DNA of 64,000 nt. Source: Pseudoxanthomonas sp. PXM02. GTDB lineage: Bacteria; Pseudomonadota; Gammaproteobacteria; Xanthomonadales; Xanthomonadaceae. The notes below the pieces were generated by a model. It was not told the DNA's origin and did no database searches. It was given only the letters and a program-made list of their open reading frames with translations. The DNA lies in contig NZ_JACVAK010000006.1 of NCBI RefSeq assembly GCF_014851805.1, positions 1-64,000 on the forward strand. Reading direction: 5' to 3'. Positions 28,079 through 35,388 of this stretch are shown here, piece after piece; positions within the stretch are counted from its first letter, which is position 1, and each line of letters opens with the position of its first letter. Both the position numbers and the translations under genes were made by a program.

Positions 28079-29133
28079 ACGCCGTGTCCCTGCCCATGAA
28101 CGACACTCCCGCCCACGACGACACCACGTCGTGCGCCGTCGAACTCGAGCGCCTCGCCGAGCATGCGATCTCCCGGCCGCTGGTCACCCACATCTACACG
28201 GCCGATCCGTCGGCGCATGTGTTCGAGGGGCGGCTCTACATCTATCCCTCGCACGACATCGACGGCGGTGGCGCCTTCGATGACGAAGGCGGGCACTTCG
28301 GCATGGAGGACTACCACGTGCTGCGTATGGAGTCGCCGGAGGGCGCGGTCACCGACTGTGGCGTCGCACTGCATGTGCGCGACGTGCCATGGGCCGAGAA
28401 GCAGATGTGGGCACCGGATGCCGCGCATCGCGATGGCCGCTACTACCTCTACTTTCCCGCCAAGGACGGCGGTGGCCTGTTCCGCATCGGTGTGGCGGTC
28501 GCCGACCGGCCGGAAGGCCCGTTTGTCGCTGAGCCGACGCCGATCGACGGCACGTACTCGATCGATCCAGCGGTGTTCGAGGATGACGACGGCGCGCACT
28601 ACCTGTACTTCGGCGGCATCTGGGGTGGCCAGTTGCAGCGCTACCGCGACAACGCGTACGACACCGCGCATGAGGAGCCGACTGGCGACGCGCCAGCACT
28701 CGGACCGCGGGCGGGGCGACTGGATGGCGGCATGAGGGCGCTGATGGAGCCCACGCGGGAAATCGTGATCGTGGACGAGCAGGGCGTGCCGCTGCGTGCC
28801 GACGATCATGCCCGTCGCTTCTTCGAAGGCCCTTGGCTGCACAAGCACGAGGGTCGCTATTACCTGTCGTATTCCACCGGCAATACCCACCTGCTGTGCT
28901 ACGCGGTGGGCGACAGTCCGTACGGCCCGTTCACCTATGCCGGCGTGATCCTGACGCCGGTTGTCGGCTGGACCACGCACCATTCCATCTGCGCCTTCGG
29001 TGGGAAGTGGTATCTCTTCTATCACGATGCGTTGCACTCCGGCGGCGTGACGCACCTGCGCACGGCGAAGTGCACCGTGCTGCACCACGAGGCGGATGGC
29101 CGCATCCGCACGATCGATCCCTATGGCGGCTGA
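28075..29133 (+). CDS. GH43 family glycosidase, cytoplasmic
   Basis: 352 residues, no signal peptide, unlike the other two GH43 proteins here. Catalytic-type positions are Asp in THIYTADPSAHVFEG, Asp in GTYSIDPAVFEDDDG and Glu in FFEGPWLHKHEG. It would hydrolyse imported xylosides or arabinosides. GTG 28075 overlaps the transporter stop (GTGA) and is preferred for coupling; ATG 28096 is an alternative. Its stop lies inside the start of the aldose epimerase gene. The genetic tie to a GPH symporter is a classic import-then-cleave pair. Confidence 0.85.
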   Translation: MNAVSLPMNDTPAHDDTTSCAVELERLAEHAISRPLVTHIYTADPSAHVFEGRLYIYPSHDIDGGGAFDDEGGHFGMEDYHVLRMESPEGAVTDCGVALHVRDVPWAEKQMWAPDAAHRDGRYYLYFPAKDGGGLFRIGVAVADRPEGPFVAEPTPIDGTYSIDPAVFEDDDGAHYLYFGGIWGGQLQRYRDNAYDTAHEEPTGDAPALGPRAGRLDGGMRALMEPTREIVIVDEQGVPLRADDHARRFFEGPWLHKHEGRYYLSYSTGNTHLLCYAVGDSPYGPFTYAGVILTPVVGWTTHHSICAFGGKWYLFYHDALHSGGVTHLRTAKCTVLHHEADGRIRTIDPYGG

Positions 29134-29971
29134 TCCGCGTCACGCTGCCTGGGACGATGCGCTGGCACCGATGCAGGCGGGCCCGTTGCACTGGTTGCGC
29201 GCGGGGCGGTTGGATGTCGCGCTGGCGCCGGAAGCCGGCGGTCGTATCGCGCAGATCCGCTACGACGGCGTGGACTGGCTGATCGGACCCGACGACGGTT
29301 GGCCCGCAACCATCGCGTGGGGTTGCTATCCAATGGTGCCGTGGGCCGGACGCGTGCGTGCAGGACGCTTCGATCTCGACGATCGCGCCCATGCGTTGCC
29401 GGTGAACTTCGGTGGACACGCGATCCATGGCGTCGGCTTCTCGCGGCCCTGGCGGATCGACATGCGGGAGACCGACAGCGCCACGTTATCGCTGGCGCTT
29501 CCGCGCGATGCCTATTGGCCGTTCGGTGGCACCGCGACGCAATCGGTGCGCGTGCTGGGCGACTGCCTGCATCTCGAACTCGCCGTGCAGGCGGGTCAAC
29601 AGGCGATGCCGGTGGTGCTGGGTTGGCATCCGTGGTTCCGCAAGCCCGACCGCCTGAGATTCGCACCCACCGCGATGTATCCGCGTGACGGCGAGGGCAT
29701 CGCGACGCTGCCGCGGGTGGCGCCCATCCCCGGTCCGTGGGACGACTGCTTCGTGGCGGATGACGGGATCGCGTTGGAGCGCGGCCGGCAGCGCCTCCAC
29801 CTGCGCGCCGACACCGATCACTGGGTCGTGTACGACGCCGCATCCCATGCGACTTGCGTCGAGCCGCAGACCGGCCCGCCGGACGCGTTCTCGCTAGCGC
29901 CACGCGTACTGCAGCCGGGGCAACAGCACTGGCTTTCCTTCGAACTCGCCTGGCATGCACGCGACGAATGA
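29123..29971 (+). CDS. Aldose 1-epimerase family protein
   Basis: 282 residues. Mutarotase-like: GCYPMVPWAGRVRAGRF (substrate-binding Arg region), GGHAIHGVGFSRPW with the conserved His residues, and GWHPWFRKP. It would interconvert alpha and beta anomers of xylose or another sugar released by the glycosidases, feeding the isomerase. ATG 29123 is chosen because it overlaps the GH43 end; an in-frame start nine codons earlier (29096) is less likely. No signal peptide, so cytoplasmic. Confidence 0.85.
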   Translation: MAADPRHAAWDDALAPMQAGPLHWLRAGRLDVALAPEAGGRIAQIRYDGVDWLIGPDDGWPATIAWGCYPMVPWAGRVRAGRFDLDDRAHALPVNFGGHAIHGVGFSRPWRIDMRETDSATLSLALPRDAYWPFGGTATQSVRVLGDCLHLELAVQAGQQAMPVVLGWHPWFRKPDRLRFAPTAMYPRDGEGIATLPRVAPIPGPWDDCFVADDGIALERGRQRLHLRADTDHWVVYDAASHATCVEPQTGPPDAFSLAPRVLQPGQQHWLSFELAWHARDE

Positions 29972-30027
29972 CGGGGTGGATGCCGGGTGAACACCGCACT
30001 CTTCGTTGTTGCCGCTGGAGAATGACG

Positions 30028-31005
30028 ATGCACCCGAGTCGCTCCTGCATGACCGCTTTCCACGGTATCGCGCTCGTGGCGATGGCCTGGCTGAGTGTGG
30101 GCCCGGTCCGCGCGCAGGAGGATGCGATGGTCGCCATCGCCGCACCGGACCAGCCCACGGCGATCGTGCTCGGCACCGGGCCATTGCCGGGGGCGCGGCA
30201 TGCCGAAGCGTGGCATCGCCAGTACGGCAGCGTGTTCGCTCGCAATGTCACCGTGGCCACGCTCACGCCTTTCCTGCCCGATCCCGCCAAGGCCACCGGC
30301 ACGGCCGTGATCGTCGCGCCGGGCGGCGGCTTCCGCTCGCTGTCCATGCAGAACGAGGGCTGGGACGTGGCGCGAGCCTTGGCCGATCGCGGCGTCGCTG
30401 CGTTCGTGCTGAAGTACCGGCTGGAACAGACACCCGTCGACCTGGACGGCTTCGCGCACTCAATGCGCGAGATGCTGTCCGGCCCGGTACCCGCGCACCG
30501 GATCGATCCCGCCGCATCGATCTCCCGACTCGGCCCGCAGATTGCCGACGCACGCGCCGCGTTCGCACGCGTGCGTGCCCGTGCGGAAGAGTGGGGTGTC
30601 GATCCACAGCGCATCGGCATGGTCGGCTTCTCGGCGGGTGCCATGTTGACGCTGGCCACGACCCTGGCCGGCGAGGACGCCAGACCCGCCTTCATCGGTA
30701 CCGTTTATGGTCCATTGGCGCCTCTGGACGTGCCGCCGGATGCGCCGCCGCTGTTCGTGGCCATTGCCGCCGACGATGGGCTGTTCGCCGGTGGCGGGTT
30801 CGGCCTGGTCGAACGCTGGCGCGCCGCACGGCGGCCCGTCGAATTCCATCTGTATGAGCAGGGCGGGCATGGTTTCGGCATGTACCGCAAGCCGACGACG
30901 AGCACCGGCTGGTTCGACGCCTTCGCACGCTGGATGGCGATGCACGGGTGGCTGGAACCCGGAGGGCAGGGGAGTGCGGTCCACACGGAGGAGAAGACAC
31001 CATGA
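30028..31005 (+). CDS. Secreted alpha/beta hydrolase, probable carbohydrate esterase
   Basis: 325 residues with signal peptide (FHGIALVAMAWLSVGPVRA/Q). TAVIVAPGGGFRSLSMQNEG forms the oxyanion strand-loop, GMVGFSAGAML holds the nucleophile Ser, and YEQGGHGFGMY the catalytic His, as in esterases/lipases of the dienelactone-hydrolase and BD-FAE-like group. In this operon it may remove acetyl or feruloyl groups from xylan fragments. ATG 30028 is preferred to 30022 because GGAG (30017-30020) is then correctly spaced. It overlaps the next ATG by ATGA. Confidence 0.8.
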   Translation: MHPSRSCMTAFHGIALVAMAWLSVGPVRAQEDAMVAIAAPDQPTAIVLGTGPLPGARHAEAWHRQYGSVFARNVTVATLTPFLPDPAKATGTAVIVAPGGGFRSLSMQNEGWDVARALADRGVAAFVLKYRLEQTPVDLDGFAHSMREMLSGPVPAHRIDPAASISRLGPQIADARAAFARVRARAEEWGVDPQRIGMVGFSAGAMLTLATTLAGEDARPAFIGTVYGPLAPLDVPPDAPPLFVAIAADDGLFAGGGFGLVERWRAARRPVEFHLYEQGGHGFGMYRKPTTSTGWFDAFARWMAMHGWLEPGGQGSAVHTEEKTP

Positions 31006-32018
31006 CACCGCATCGCACCGCAGGCGCCTTGTTCCTTGTCGCATCACTGATGCTTCCGTGGGCGGATGAGGCTGCCGCGCAGGCGCCCGCTTCTCCTGCG
31101 CCACGGTCGAACCCGCTGATCCGCGACAAGTTCACCGCCGATCCGGCGCCACTGGTGGTCGGGGATCGTCTGTACCTGTATGTCGGCCACGACGAGGCGC
31201 AGCGCGACGAGATGTTCAACATGCGCGAGTGGCTGGTCTATTCGACGACGGACATGGCGACCTGGGTCGACCACGGTCCGATCATGAAGGTGTCCGATTT
31301 CGCGTGGGCCAAGGCCGATGCCTGGGCGTCGCAGGCCATCGAGAAGGACGGCCGGTTCTGGTTCTACGCCGCGGTCGAACACGACGACACGCAGCCTGGC
31401 AAGGCCATCGCGGTCGCTGTGGCGGACAGCCCGACGGGCCCGTTCGTGGATGCGAAGGGCGCGGCACTCGTCACCAACGCGATGACGCCCAAAGGCACGC
31501 ACAGCTGGGAGGACATCGATCCGACGGTGTTCACCGACGACGATGGCACGACCTGGATCGCCTGGGGCAACCGGCAGTGCTACATCGCCCGCCTGAAGCC
31601 GAACATGATCGAGATCGACGGCCCGATCACCGAGATCACGCCGCCCCACTTCGAGGAAGGCCCGTGGCTGCACAAGCGGGGCGATCTCTATTACCTGACC
31701 TACGCGTCGCTTGATCGTGCCAGCCACCGCGACGAGAAAGTGTCCTACGCCACCGCCCCTTCGATCCAGGGGCCATGGATGTATCGCGGCGAACTCACGG
31801 GCTCCGGCAAGTACAGCTTCACCATCCACCCCGGCATCGCCAGTTTCAAGGGCAGGGACTACCTGTTCCTGCACAACGCCGCCCTTGCCATCGGCGACCA
31901 GCACGGTGCCATCGGCAGGCGTGCGGTCACGGTCCACTACCTGCAGTACGACGAGGATGGAAGCATGAAGCCTGTGCTCCAGACCGACGAGGGCATATCC
32001 GTACTGCCTACCCGCTAG
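31002..32018 (+). CDS. Secreted GH43 family glycosidase
   Basis: 338 residues; signal peptide ends near ADEAAAQ. Propeller blades carry FTADPAPLVVGDRLYLYVGH (base Asp), WEDIDPTVFTDDDG (second Asp) and FEEGPWLHKRGDLYYL (acid Glu). It is most like the GH43 group of arabinoxylan arabinofuranosidases and beta-xylosidases; specificity is unproven. A GGAGGAG site lies upstream of ATG 31002, which overlaps the hydrolase stop. Last gene of the GH67 operon and the third GH43 in it. No terminator with a T-run was found after it. Confidence 0.87.
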   Translation: MTPHRTAGALFLVASLMLPWADEAAAQAPASPAPRSNPLIRDKFTADPAPLVVGDRLYLYVGHDEAQRDEMFNMREWLVYSTTDMATWVDHGPIMKVSDFAWAKADAWASQAIEKDGRFWFYAAVEHDDTQPGKAIAVAVADSPTGPFVDAKGAALVTNAMTPKGTHSWEDIDPTVFTDDDGTTWIAWGNRQCYIARLKPNMIEIDGPITEITPPHFEEGPWLHKRGDLYYLTYASLDRASHRDEKVSYATAPSIQGPWMYRGELTGSGKYSFTIHPGIASFKGRDYLFLHNAALAIGDQHGAIGRRAVTVHYLQYDEDGSMKPVLQTDEGISVLPTR

Positions 32019-32443
32019 TCCTCTATCCACTGACGCGTTCGGCAAGCGGTACTAGCCCAACCCAGCCCCTCGTCAATGCTGCTGCCGTGAGGTGGACGTC
32101 TGCTTCTGGCCGATAGCAGCCATCCGGCTAGCGAGATCCTCCGGTCGGGAGCATAAATCGCACGCAACGGTGAGGGCGTCCGTACCAACACGGGCTCCTG
32201 CGCCGGAATGGACCGGCTAGGCGGGCGGCGGGCCGAGCAAAGCTGACTATCAATTCCGCCCACAAGAGAGCAGCGAGATGGCAGGCCTTCGCTGAGGGCA
32301 GGGGAGCGGGGCAGCGGCCTTCAGCGCGGCCACTCGCCCCGATCGCAAACGATCCATGCCATGGAAGGGAGCAATCGATCATGCAGATCTCAGCGTCTGC
32401 GACGGCGATTTTGTAAGATCTGTCGAGTGCTAGGGATACTGAA
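32019..32443. other. Gene-free stretch after the xylan operon
   Basis: 425 bp without a convincing gene. It holds the degenerate 28-bp hairpin repeat at 32096-32123 and shifts to lower GC towards its right end. An AGGGATAC possible ribosome site lies before the ATG at 32444. No terminator with a clear T-tract was found. Confidence 0.6.
32096..32123. repeat. Degenerate copy of the 28-bp hairpin repeat
   Basis: Begins ACGTCTGCTTCTGGCCGATA and matches the copy at 3084-3111 at 23 of 28 positions in the same orientation; the loop is best conserved and the arms no longer pair fully. It lies 78 bases after the last gene of the xylan locus. Confidence 0.55.
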
Positions 32444-32866
32444 ATGCTAGACAAGATCGTAGCTTCTCAATTGGACTCGGAGCTTGCACGTTGTGAGCAG
32501 GATCTTCAGCTAGTTATCGAAAAGCTCATCAATGAGCACGCTGCTCGCGGATTCTCGACGATGCAAGGACCAATTGCTGGACGCATCATTGATGCTTGTG
32601 ATCATGCACTGGTGCAGGTGCATGCTGCTGCGCAACTGATCCAACGTGAGTACGTTGTCTCCGGCAAGACAACCGATGACCAAGCCGAACGCTTGCGGGC
32701 ATTGCTGGGCCATCTGGAACCAAGGTTGATGCGCTTGGCGTTGACACCGACCCGTTACGTAGACGCGTTGGGTGGAGTGACGCCCCCCGAATTGGCCTCG
32801 CGCGTGCCATGGGTGTTGGGCAGGCTGCGAGCGTCGGCGTTCGAAGCGGCATGCGTCATCACATAG
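32444..32866 (+). CDS. Hypothetical protein, 140 residues
   Basis: Not recognised. A soluble, helix-rich protein without signal peptide or membrane segment; it starts MLDKIVASQLDSELARCEQD and has amphipathic stretches that could form coiled coils (about residues 10-100). GC and codon use are less extreme than in the xylan genes. ATG 32444 has AGGGATAC upstream. It ends 10 bases before the first dif-like site, so it lies just outside the Xer-bracketed module. It may belong to the same mobile segment. Confidence 0.55.
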   Translation: MLDKIVASQLDSELARCEQDLQLVIEKLINEHAARGFSTMQGPIAGRIIDACDHALVQVHAAAQLIQREYVVSGKTTDDQAERLRALLGHLEPRLMRLALTPTRYVDALGGVTPPELASRVPWVLGRLRASAFEAACVIT

Positions 32867-32875
32867 CCGTGCCGC

Positions 32876-32903
32876 AGATTACATAACCGACGTTATGCGA
32901 ACT
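32876..32903 (-). other. dif-like XerC/XerD site, minus orientation
   Basis: On the minus strand: XerC-type arm AGTTCGCATAA, six-base spacer CGTCGG, XerD-type arm TTATGTAATCT. This fits the gammaproteobacterial dif pattern (CGCATAA, six bases, TTATGTTAAAT) with differences only in the outer XerD bases. A second site in the opposite orientation lies at 34648-34675. Confidence 0.7.
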
Positions 32904-32924
32904 ATGTAATTGATTCTATTACAT
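32904..32924. repeat. Inverted repeat next to the dif-like site
   Basis: ATGTAAT (32904-32910) and ATTACAT (32918-32924) around seven bases, beginning directly after the XerC arm. It repeats the sequence of the adjacent XerD arm (ATTACAT), so it may be an accessory or partial Xer arm. Confidence 0.5.
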
Positions 32925-33016
32925 ATTTTCACCGAAAGCAACTGGCCCGATCGCTTGCTCCACAGCATCCGCGGAAGCCTGTAAGCTAAGTATTCCTTAG
33001 TACGCTCAGGCCCCGC

Positions 33017-33289
33017 ATGACCCTGCCCGCCGAACGCACCCGCAACGTGCTGCAGGCCGGCGCGTTCCTGAGAGAACTCGCCGCCAGCCAGGCCGTGCCC
33101 AAATCGGTGCGGGAAGAGGCGTACCGATTGCTTCGGCACTATCCGACGGTCAGCGACATCGAGGCCATTGCCCAGCATGAGGAGCGGCTGCGGGAGCTGA
33201 CCCAGTCGGCCTTCGTACGCCCATATCTGACGAGTGAATTCGAGGCAGACTGGTTTCGCGGCTTTGCCCTTGGCCCGCATCGCATCTGA
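33017..33289 (+). CDS. BPSL0761 family protein
   Basis: 90 residues starting MTLPAERTRNVLQAGAFLRE with the conserved LLRHYPTVSDIE. This matches a small family named after BPSL0761 of Burkholderia; its function is unknown. No signal peptide or metal motif; the composition suggests a short helical protein. It lies inside the pair of dif-like sites and ends 2 bases before the SseB-domain gene, so the two are co-transcribed. Such genes are often found in mobile or variable regions, which fits here. Confidence 0.7.
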   Translation: MTLPAERTRNVLQAGAFLRELAASQAVPKSVREEAYRLLRHYPTVSDIEAIAQHEERLRELTQSAFVRPYLTSEFEADWFRGFALGPHRI

Positions 33290-33291
33290 TC

Positions 33292-34053
33292 ATGAAGCGA
33301 GCAACCAGGCCGCAGGGAAGAAGACCGTCTGCCGCGGAGGCAGACCTGGAGGCTGCGCTCGAGCGAGCCCGTGGCGACTCAGATGAGGAGCTTGCGTTCT
33401 TCAAACAGCTGATGGATGCCATGGTCTACGTGCATGCGCCTGTCTCGGACGATGCTCCAACCCCGAGGCTGGTCCAGTTCCGGCACCCGGACGGCTTTGA
33501 CGCCATCCCATTCTTTACCTCGCTGGGCAAGGCGGAGGTGGCCAGCTCCGCGGCCGTCAAAATCCTGGGGGTACCGGGGCGCGACCTGTTGGAGGGTTCG
33601 CGTGGCGCGAAGTTGATGCTCAATCCCAACGACGGCGGCATTGTCCTGTATCCGGAAGAGATCGCGACATGGTTGGATACGGGCTTCCTGGCGAGGGTAG
33701 AGAAGCCGGTGCCGTTCGAATTCGACGTAAGACCGGCGCAACGTGCACCCGCCTGGCTGGCTCCAACGATCGCCCAAAGCCTTGAGCACGCCAGCTTTGT
33801 CTCGGCGGCCTACCTCCTTGAAACCCGTCCAGCCCCGAATGCCAACCAGCCGTCAGGGCTATTGATCTGGCTGGTGGCTGACATGGCCTTTGCCGAGAGG
33901 TCAGCCCGCCTGGTGACCACGGCCATCCAGCCCTTATGCTCAGAGGTGGATGTCGTCATTGATCTGATGGTCCACGACGCGTCGCAGCCTTTGCCGGAGG
34001 CCTTGGATAATCCGCAGGTCCTGCCCATATTCACGAGAACCAGGTCCGCCTGA
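33292..34053 (+). CDS. SseB-domain protein
   Basis: 253 residues, soluble. The segment RLVQFRHPDGFDAIPFFTSLGKAEVAS, later GGIVLYPEEIATWLDTG, resembles the SseB N-terminal domain (PF07179), named from an E. coli protein affecting serine sensitivity; the C-terminal part (IAQSLEHASFVSAAYLLE onward) fits the SseB C-terminal domain. The molecular role is unknown. It is the middle of a three-gene unit: BPSL0761-family gene 2 bases upstream, antitoxin-like ORF 6 bases downstream. Confidence 0.7.
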   Translation: MKRATRPQGRRPSAAEADLEAALERARGDSDEELAFFKQLMDAMVYVHAPVSDDAPTPRLVQFRHPDGFDAIPFFTSLGKAEVASSAAVKILGVPGRDLLEGSRGAKLMLNPNDGGIVLYPEEIATWLDTGFLARVEKPVPFEFDVRPAQRAPAWLAPTIAQSLEHASFVSAAYLLETRPAPNANQPSGLLIWLVADMAFAERSARLVTTAIQPLCSEVDVVIDLMVHDASQPLPEALDNPQVLPIFTRTRSA

Positions 34054-34059
34054 GTCCAA

Positions 34060-34218
34060 ATGCAACCCGATGATGAGCTGCCAGCGCTACCTCCGGAGCT
34101 AACGGAGGAAGAGAAGGATCGCCGGACCCGCGAAGCCTTGGCTGACGTCGACGCTGGGCGGACGATCCCGCACGAGGAAGTGCTGCGATGGGTCAGAGGG
34201 CTGTCAAAGCGCTCTTGA
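34060..34218 (+). CDS. Small antitoxin-like protein, 52 residues
   Basis: ATG 34060 opens a 52-codon frame 6 bases after the SseB gene. Its C-terminal half, REALADVDAGRTIPHEEVLR, resembles the C-terminal part of short type II antitoxins (the ALADVDAGRxIxHExV pattern). The usual N-terminal DNA-binding part is missing or very short, being replaced by an acidic, proline-rich segment. No toxin gene follows; the next 430 bases are non-coding. It may be an orphan, a truncated antitoxin, or a small partner of the SseB protein. The likeness is from memory and covers about 20 residues. Confidence 0.5.
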   Translation: MQPDDELPALPPELTEEEKDRRTREALADVDAGRTIPHEEVLRWVRGLSKRS

Positions 34219-34647
34219 GCGTACCCATGGTCTCAGGAGCGTCGAAACTAGGGACGCGCCGGATGCCTCAGTTGGGCAACAGCTTGTTGCCAAATTGCCG
34301 CGTGGTGGCGCGGGGCTCCCGGCCGACCAAGAATGTGGCGTTTTTAGGGAGCCTTTTTTCGGGCCTGAGGCGTCTTGTGGGAAACAGCCTCAATTGGAGG
34401 CAAGTTGCCGGCACGTATTTGGGGTCCGAACCGACCATCGGTGGATCTACCGGCAACAAGCATGGGGCAACTTGTTTGGCGGTTCTCAGATCACGGGGCA
34501 ACTTGTAGGAGCCTCAACAAATCTGCGGCGATTGTTGGACCCAATTGAGGCGATTGCTGGGCGTAGCGGGGGCAGATTCGCTGCGGCAATCACCGGTGGA
34601 ACAGGGGTTACGCATGATCCATGCCAGTGCCCGGCGATACCAAGGCA
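34219..34647. other. Non-coding stretch with iterated GGCAAC motifs
   Basis: No credible gene. GGCAAC or its complement occurs repeatedly: hairpin GGCAACA/TGTTGCC at 34275-34291, AAGTTGCC near 34402, GGCAACAAG near 34452, and a 12-bp direct repeat GGGGCAACTTGT at 34464-34475 and 34495-34506. GCCTCAATTG (34387-34396) and CAATTGAGGC (34542-34551) form an inverted pair. A terminator-like hairpin lies at 34314-34359. The density of repeats suggests a protein-binding or replication region. Confidence 0.55.
34314..34359 (+). terminator. Terminator-like hairpin after the antitoxin-like ORF
   Basis: GGCTCCC (34314-34320) pairs with GGGAGCC (34347-34353), followed by six T. The loop is long (26 bases) with a possible inner GCC/GGC pair. 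It would end the BPSL0761-SseB-antitoxin transcript. Confidence 0.5.
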
Positions 34648-34675
34648 ATTTCGCATAATGCCTATTATGTAAAAG
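34648..34675 (+). other. dif-like XerC/XerD site, plus orientation
   Basis: XerC-type arm ATTTCGCATAA (34648-34658), spacer TGCCTA, XerD-type arm TTATGTAAAAG (34665-34675). It is close to the gammaproteobacterial dif consensus and inverted with respect to the site at 32876-32903. The chromosome's own dif cannot be excluded for one of the two. Confidence 0.7.
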
Positions 34676-34781
34676 TGCATACGGAGCTGGTTCATGCAGA
34701 TTCGCAGGACCGTCCAAGGCCGTCGAATGCAGAACGTCCAGACTGACCTCAATGACACAAACCTATGAGAGGACGATTGCA

Positions 34782-35315
34782 ATGAAACACGATGTCTATG
34801 CCCACACTGCGAAGATTTCCGAAGCGCCGGCTCCGAGTGTGGCCACTCCGGCCGGCCCCCACAGTCCGCTCGTGCTCCTGCGGACCGTCCTGGAGAACCC
34901 GACCGATCTTGAGCATGTGCGGAAGTACACGACCGACGACTTCATGTACGTCTCACTCAACTACGAAAATCCTGAGCTGAAGCAGATCATGCCCTGGGCC
35001 GGCACCACCGCAGGCACCGAGGGACTGGTCCAGACCTTCAAGGATGTTTTCACCTTCTGGTCGGTGGTCGCGTTCGAGCTGCAGGACAGCTTCGAGAACC
35101 CTGATGGCGCTGCCATCTTTGGCTACTTCACCTATCGCTCCACCACGCTCGAAAAGACGGTGACCTCGCCACTGTCAATCCTGGCGCGTGCCAAGGACGG
35201 CAAGCTCAACTTCGTGCAATTCATGGAAGACACCTTCGCCACCGTGCGGAGCTTCCGTGAGAGCGGCGCCTACCGCATCAAGGCCAATCCCGATGGCTCG
35301 GAACTTGATGTCTAA
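34782..35315 (+). CDS. NTF2-like/SnoaL-type protein
   Basis: 177 residues. After a short variable start, the segment from SPLVLLRTVLENPTDLEHVRKYTTDDFMYVSLNYENPELK to the LNFVQFMEDTFATVRSF strand fits the NTF2-like alpha+beta cone of SnoaL-type proteins, which include isomerases and small-molecule binding proteins. No substrate can be named. ATG 34782 is preferred over 34752 because GAGAGGA lies 8 bases upstream. It stands alone, facing the glucokinase gene across about 70 bases. Confidence 0.7.
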   Translation: MKHDVYAHTAKISEAPAPSVATPAGPHSPLVLLRTVLENPTDLEHVRKYTTDDFMYVSLNYENPELKQIMPWAGTTAGTEGLVQTFKDVFTFWSVVAFELQDSFENPDGAAIFGYFTYRSTTLEKTVTSPLSILARAKDGKLNFVQFMEDTFATVRSFRESGAYRIKANPDGSELDV

Positions 35316-35388
35316 GCTCGGGGTTTGATGGTCTTCAACCGATGGATCGGCCGGATCGAGCGGCCACCCATCCAAGGTCCGCAATCAG

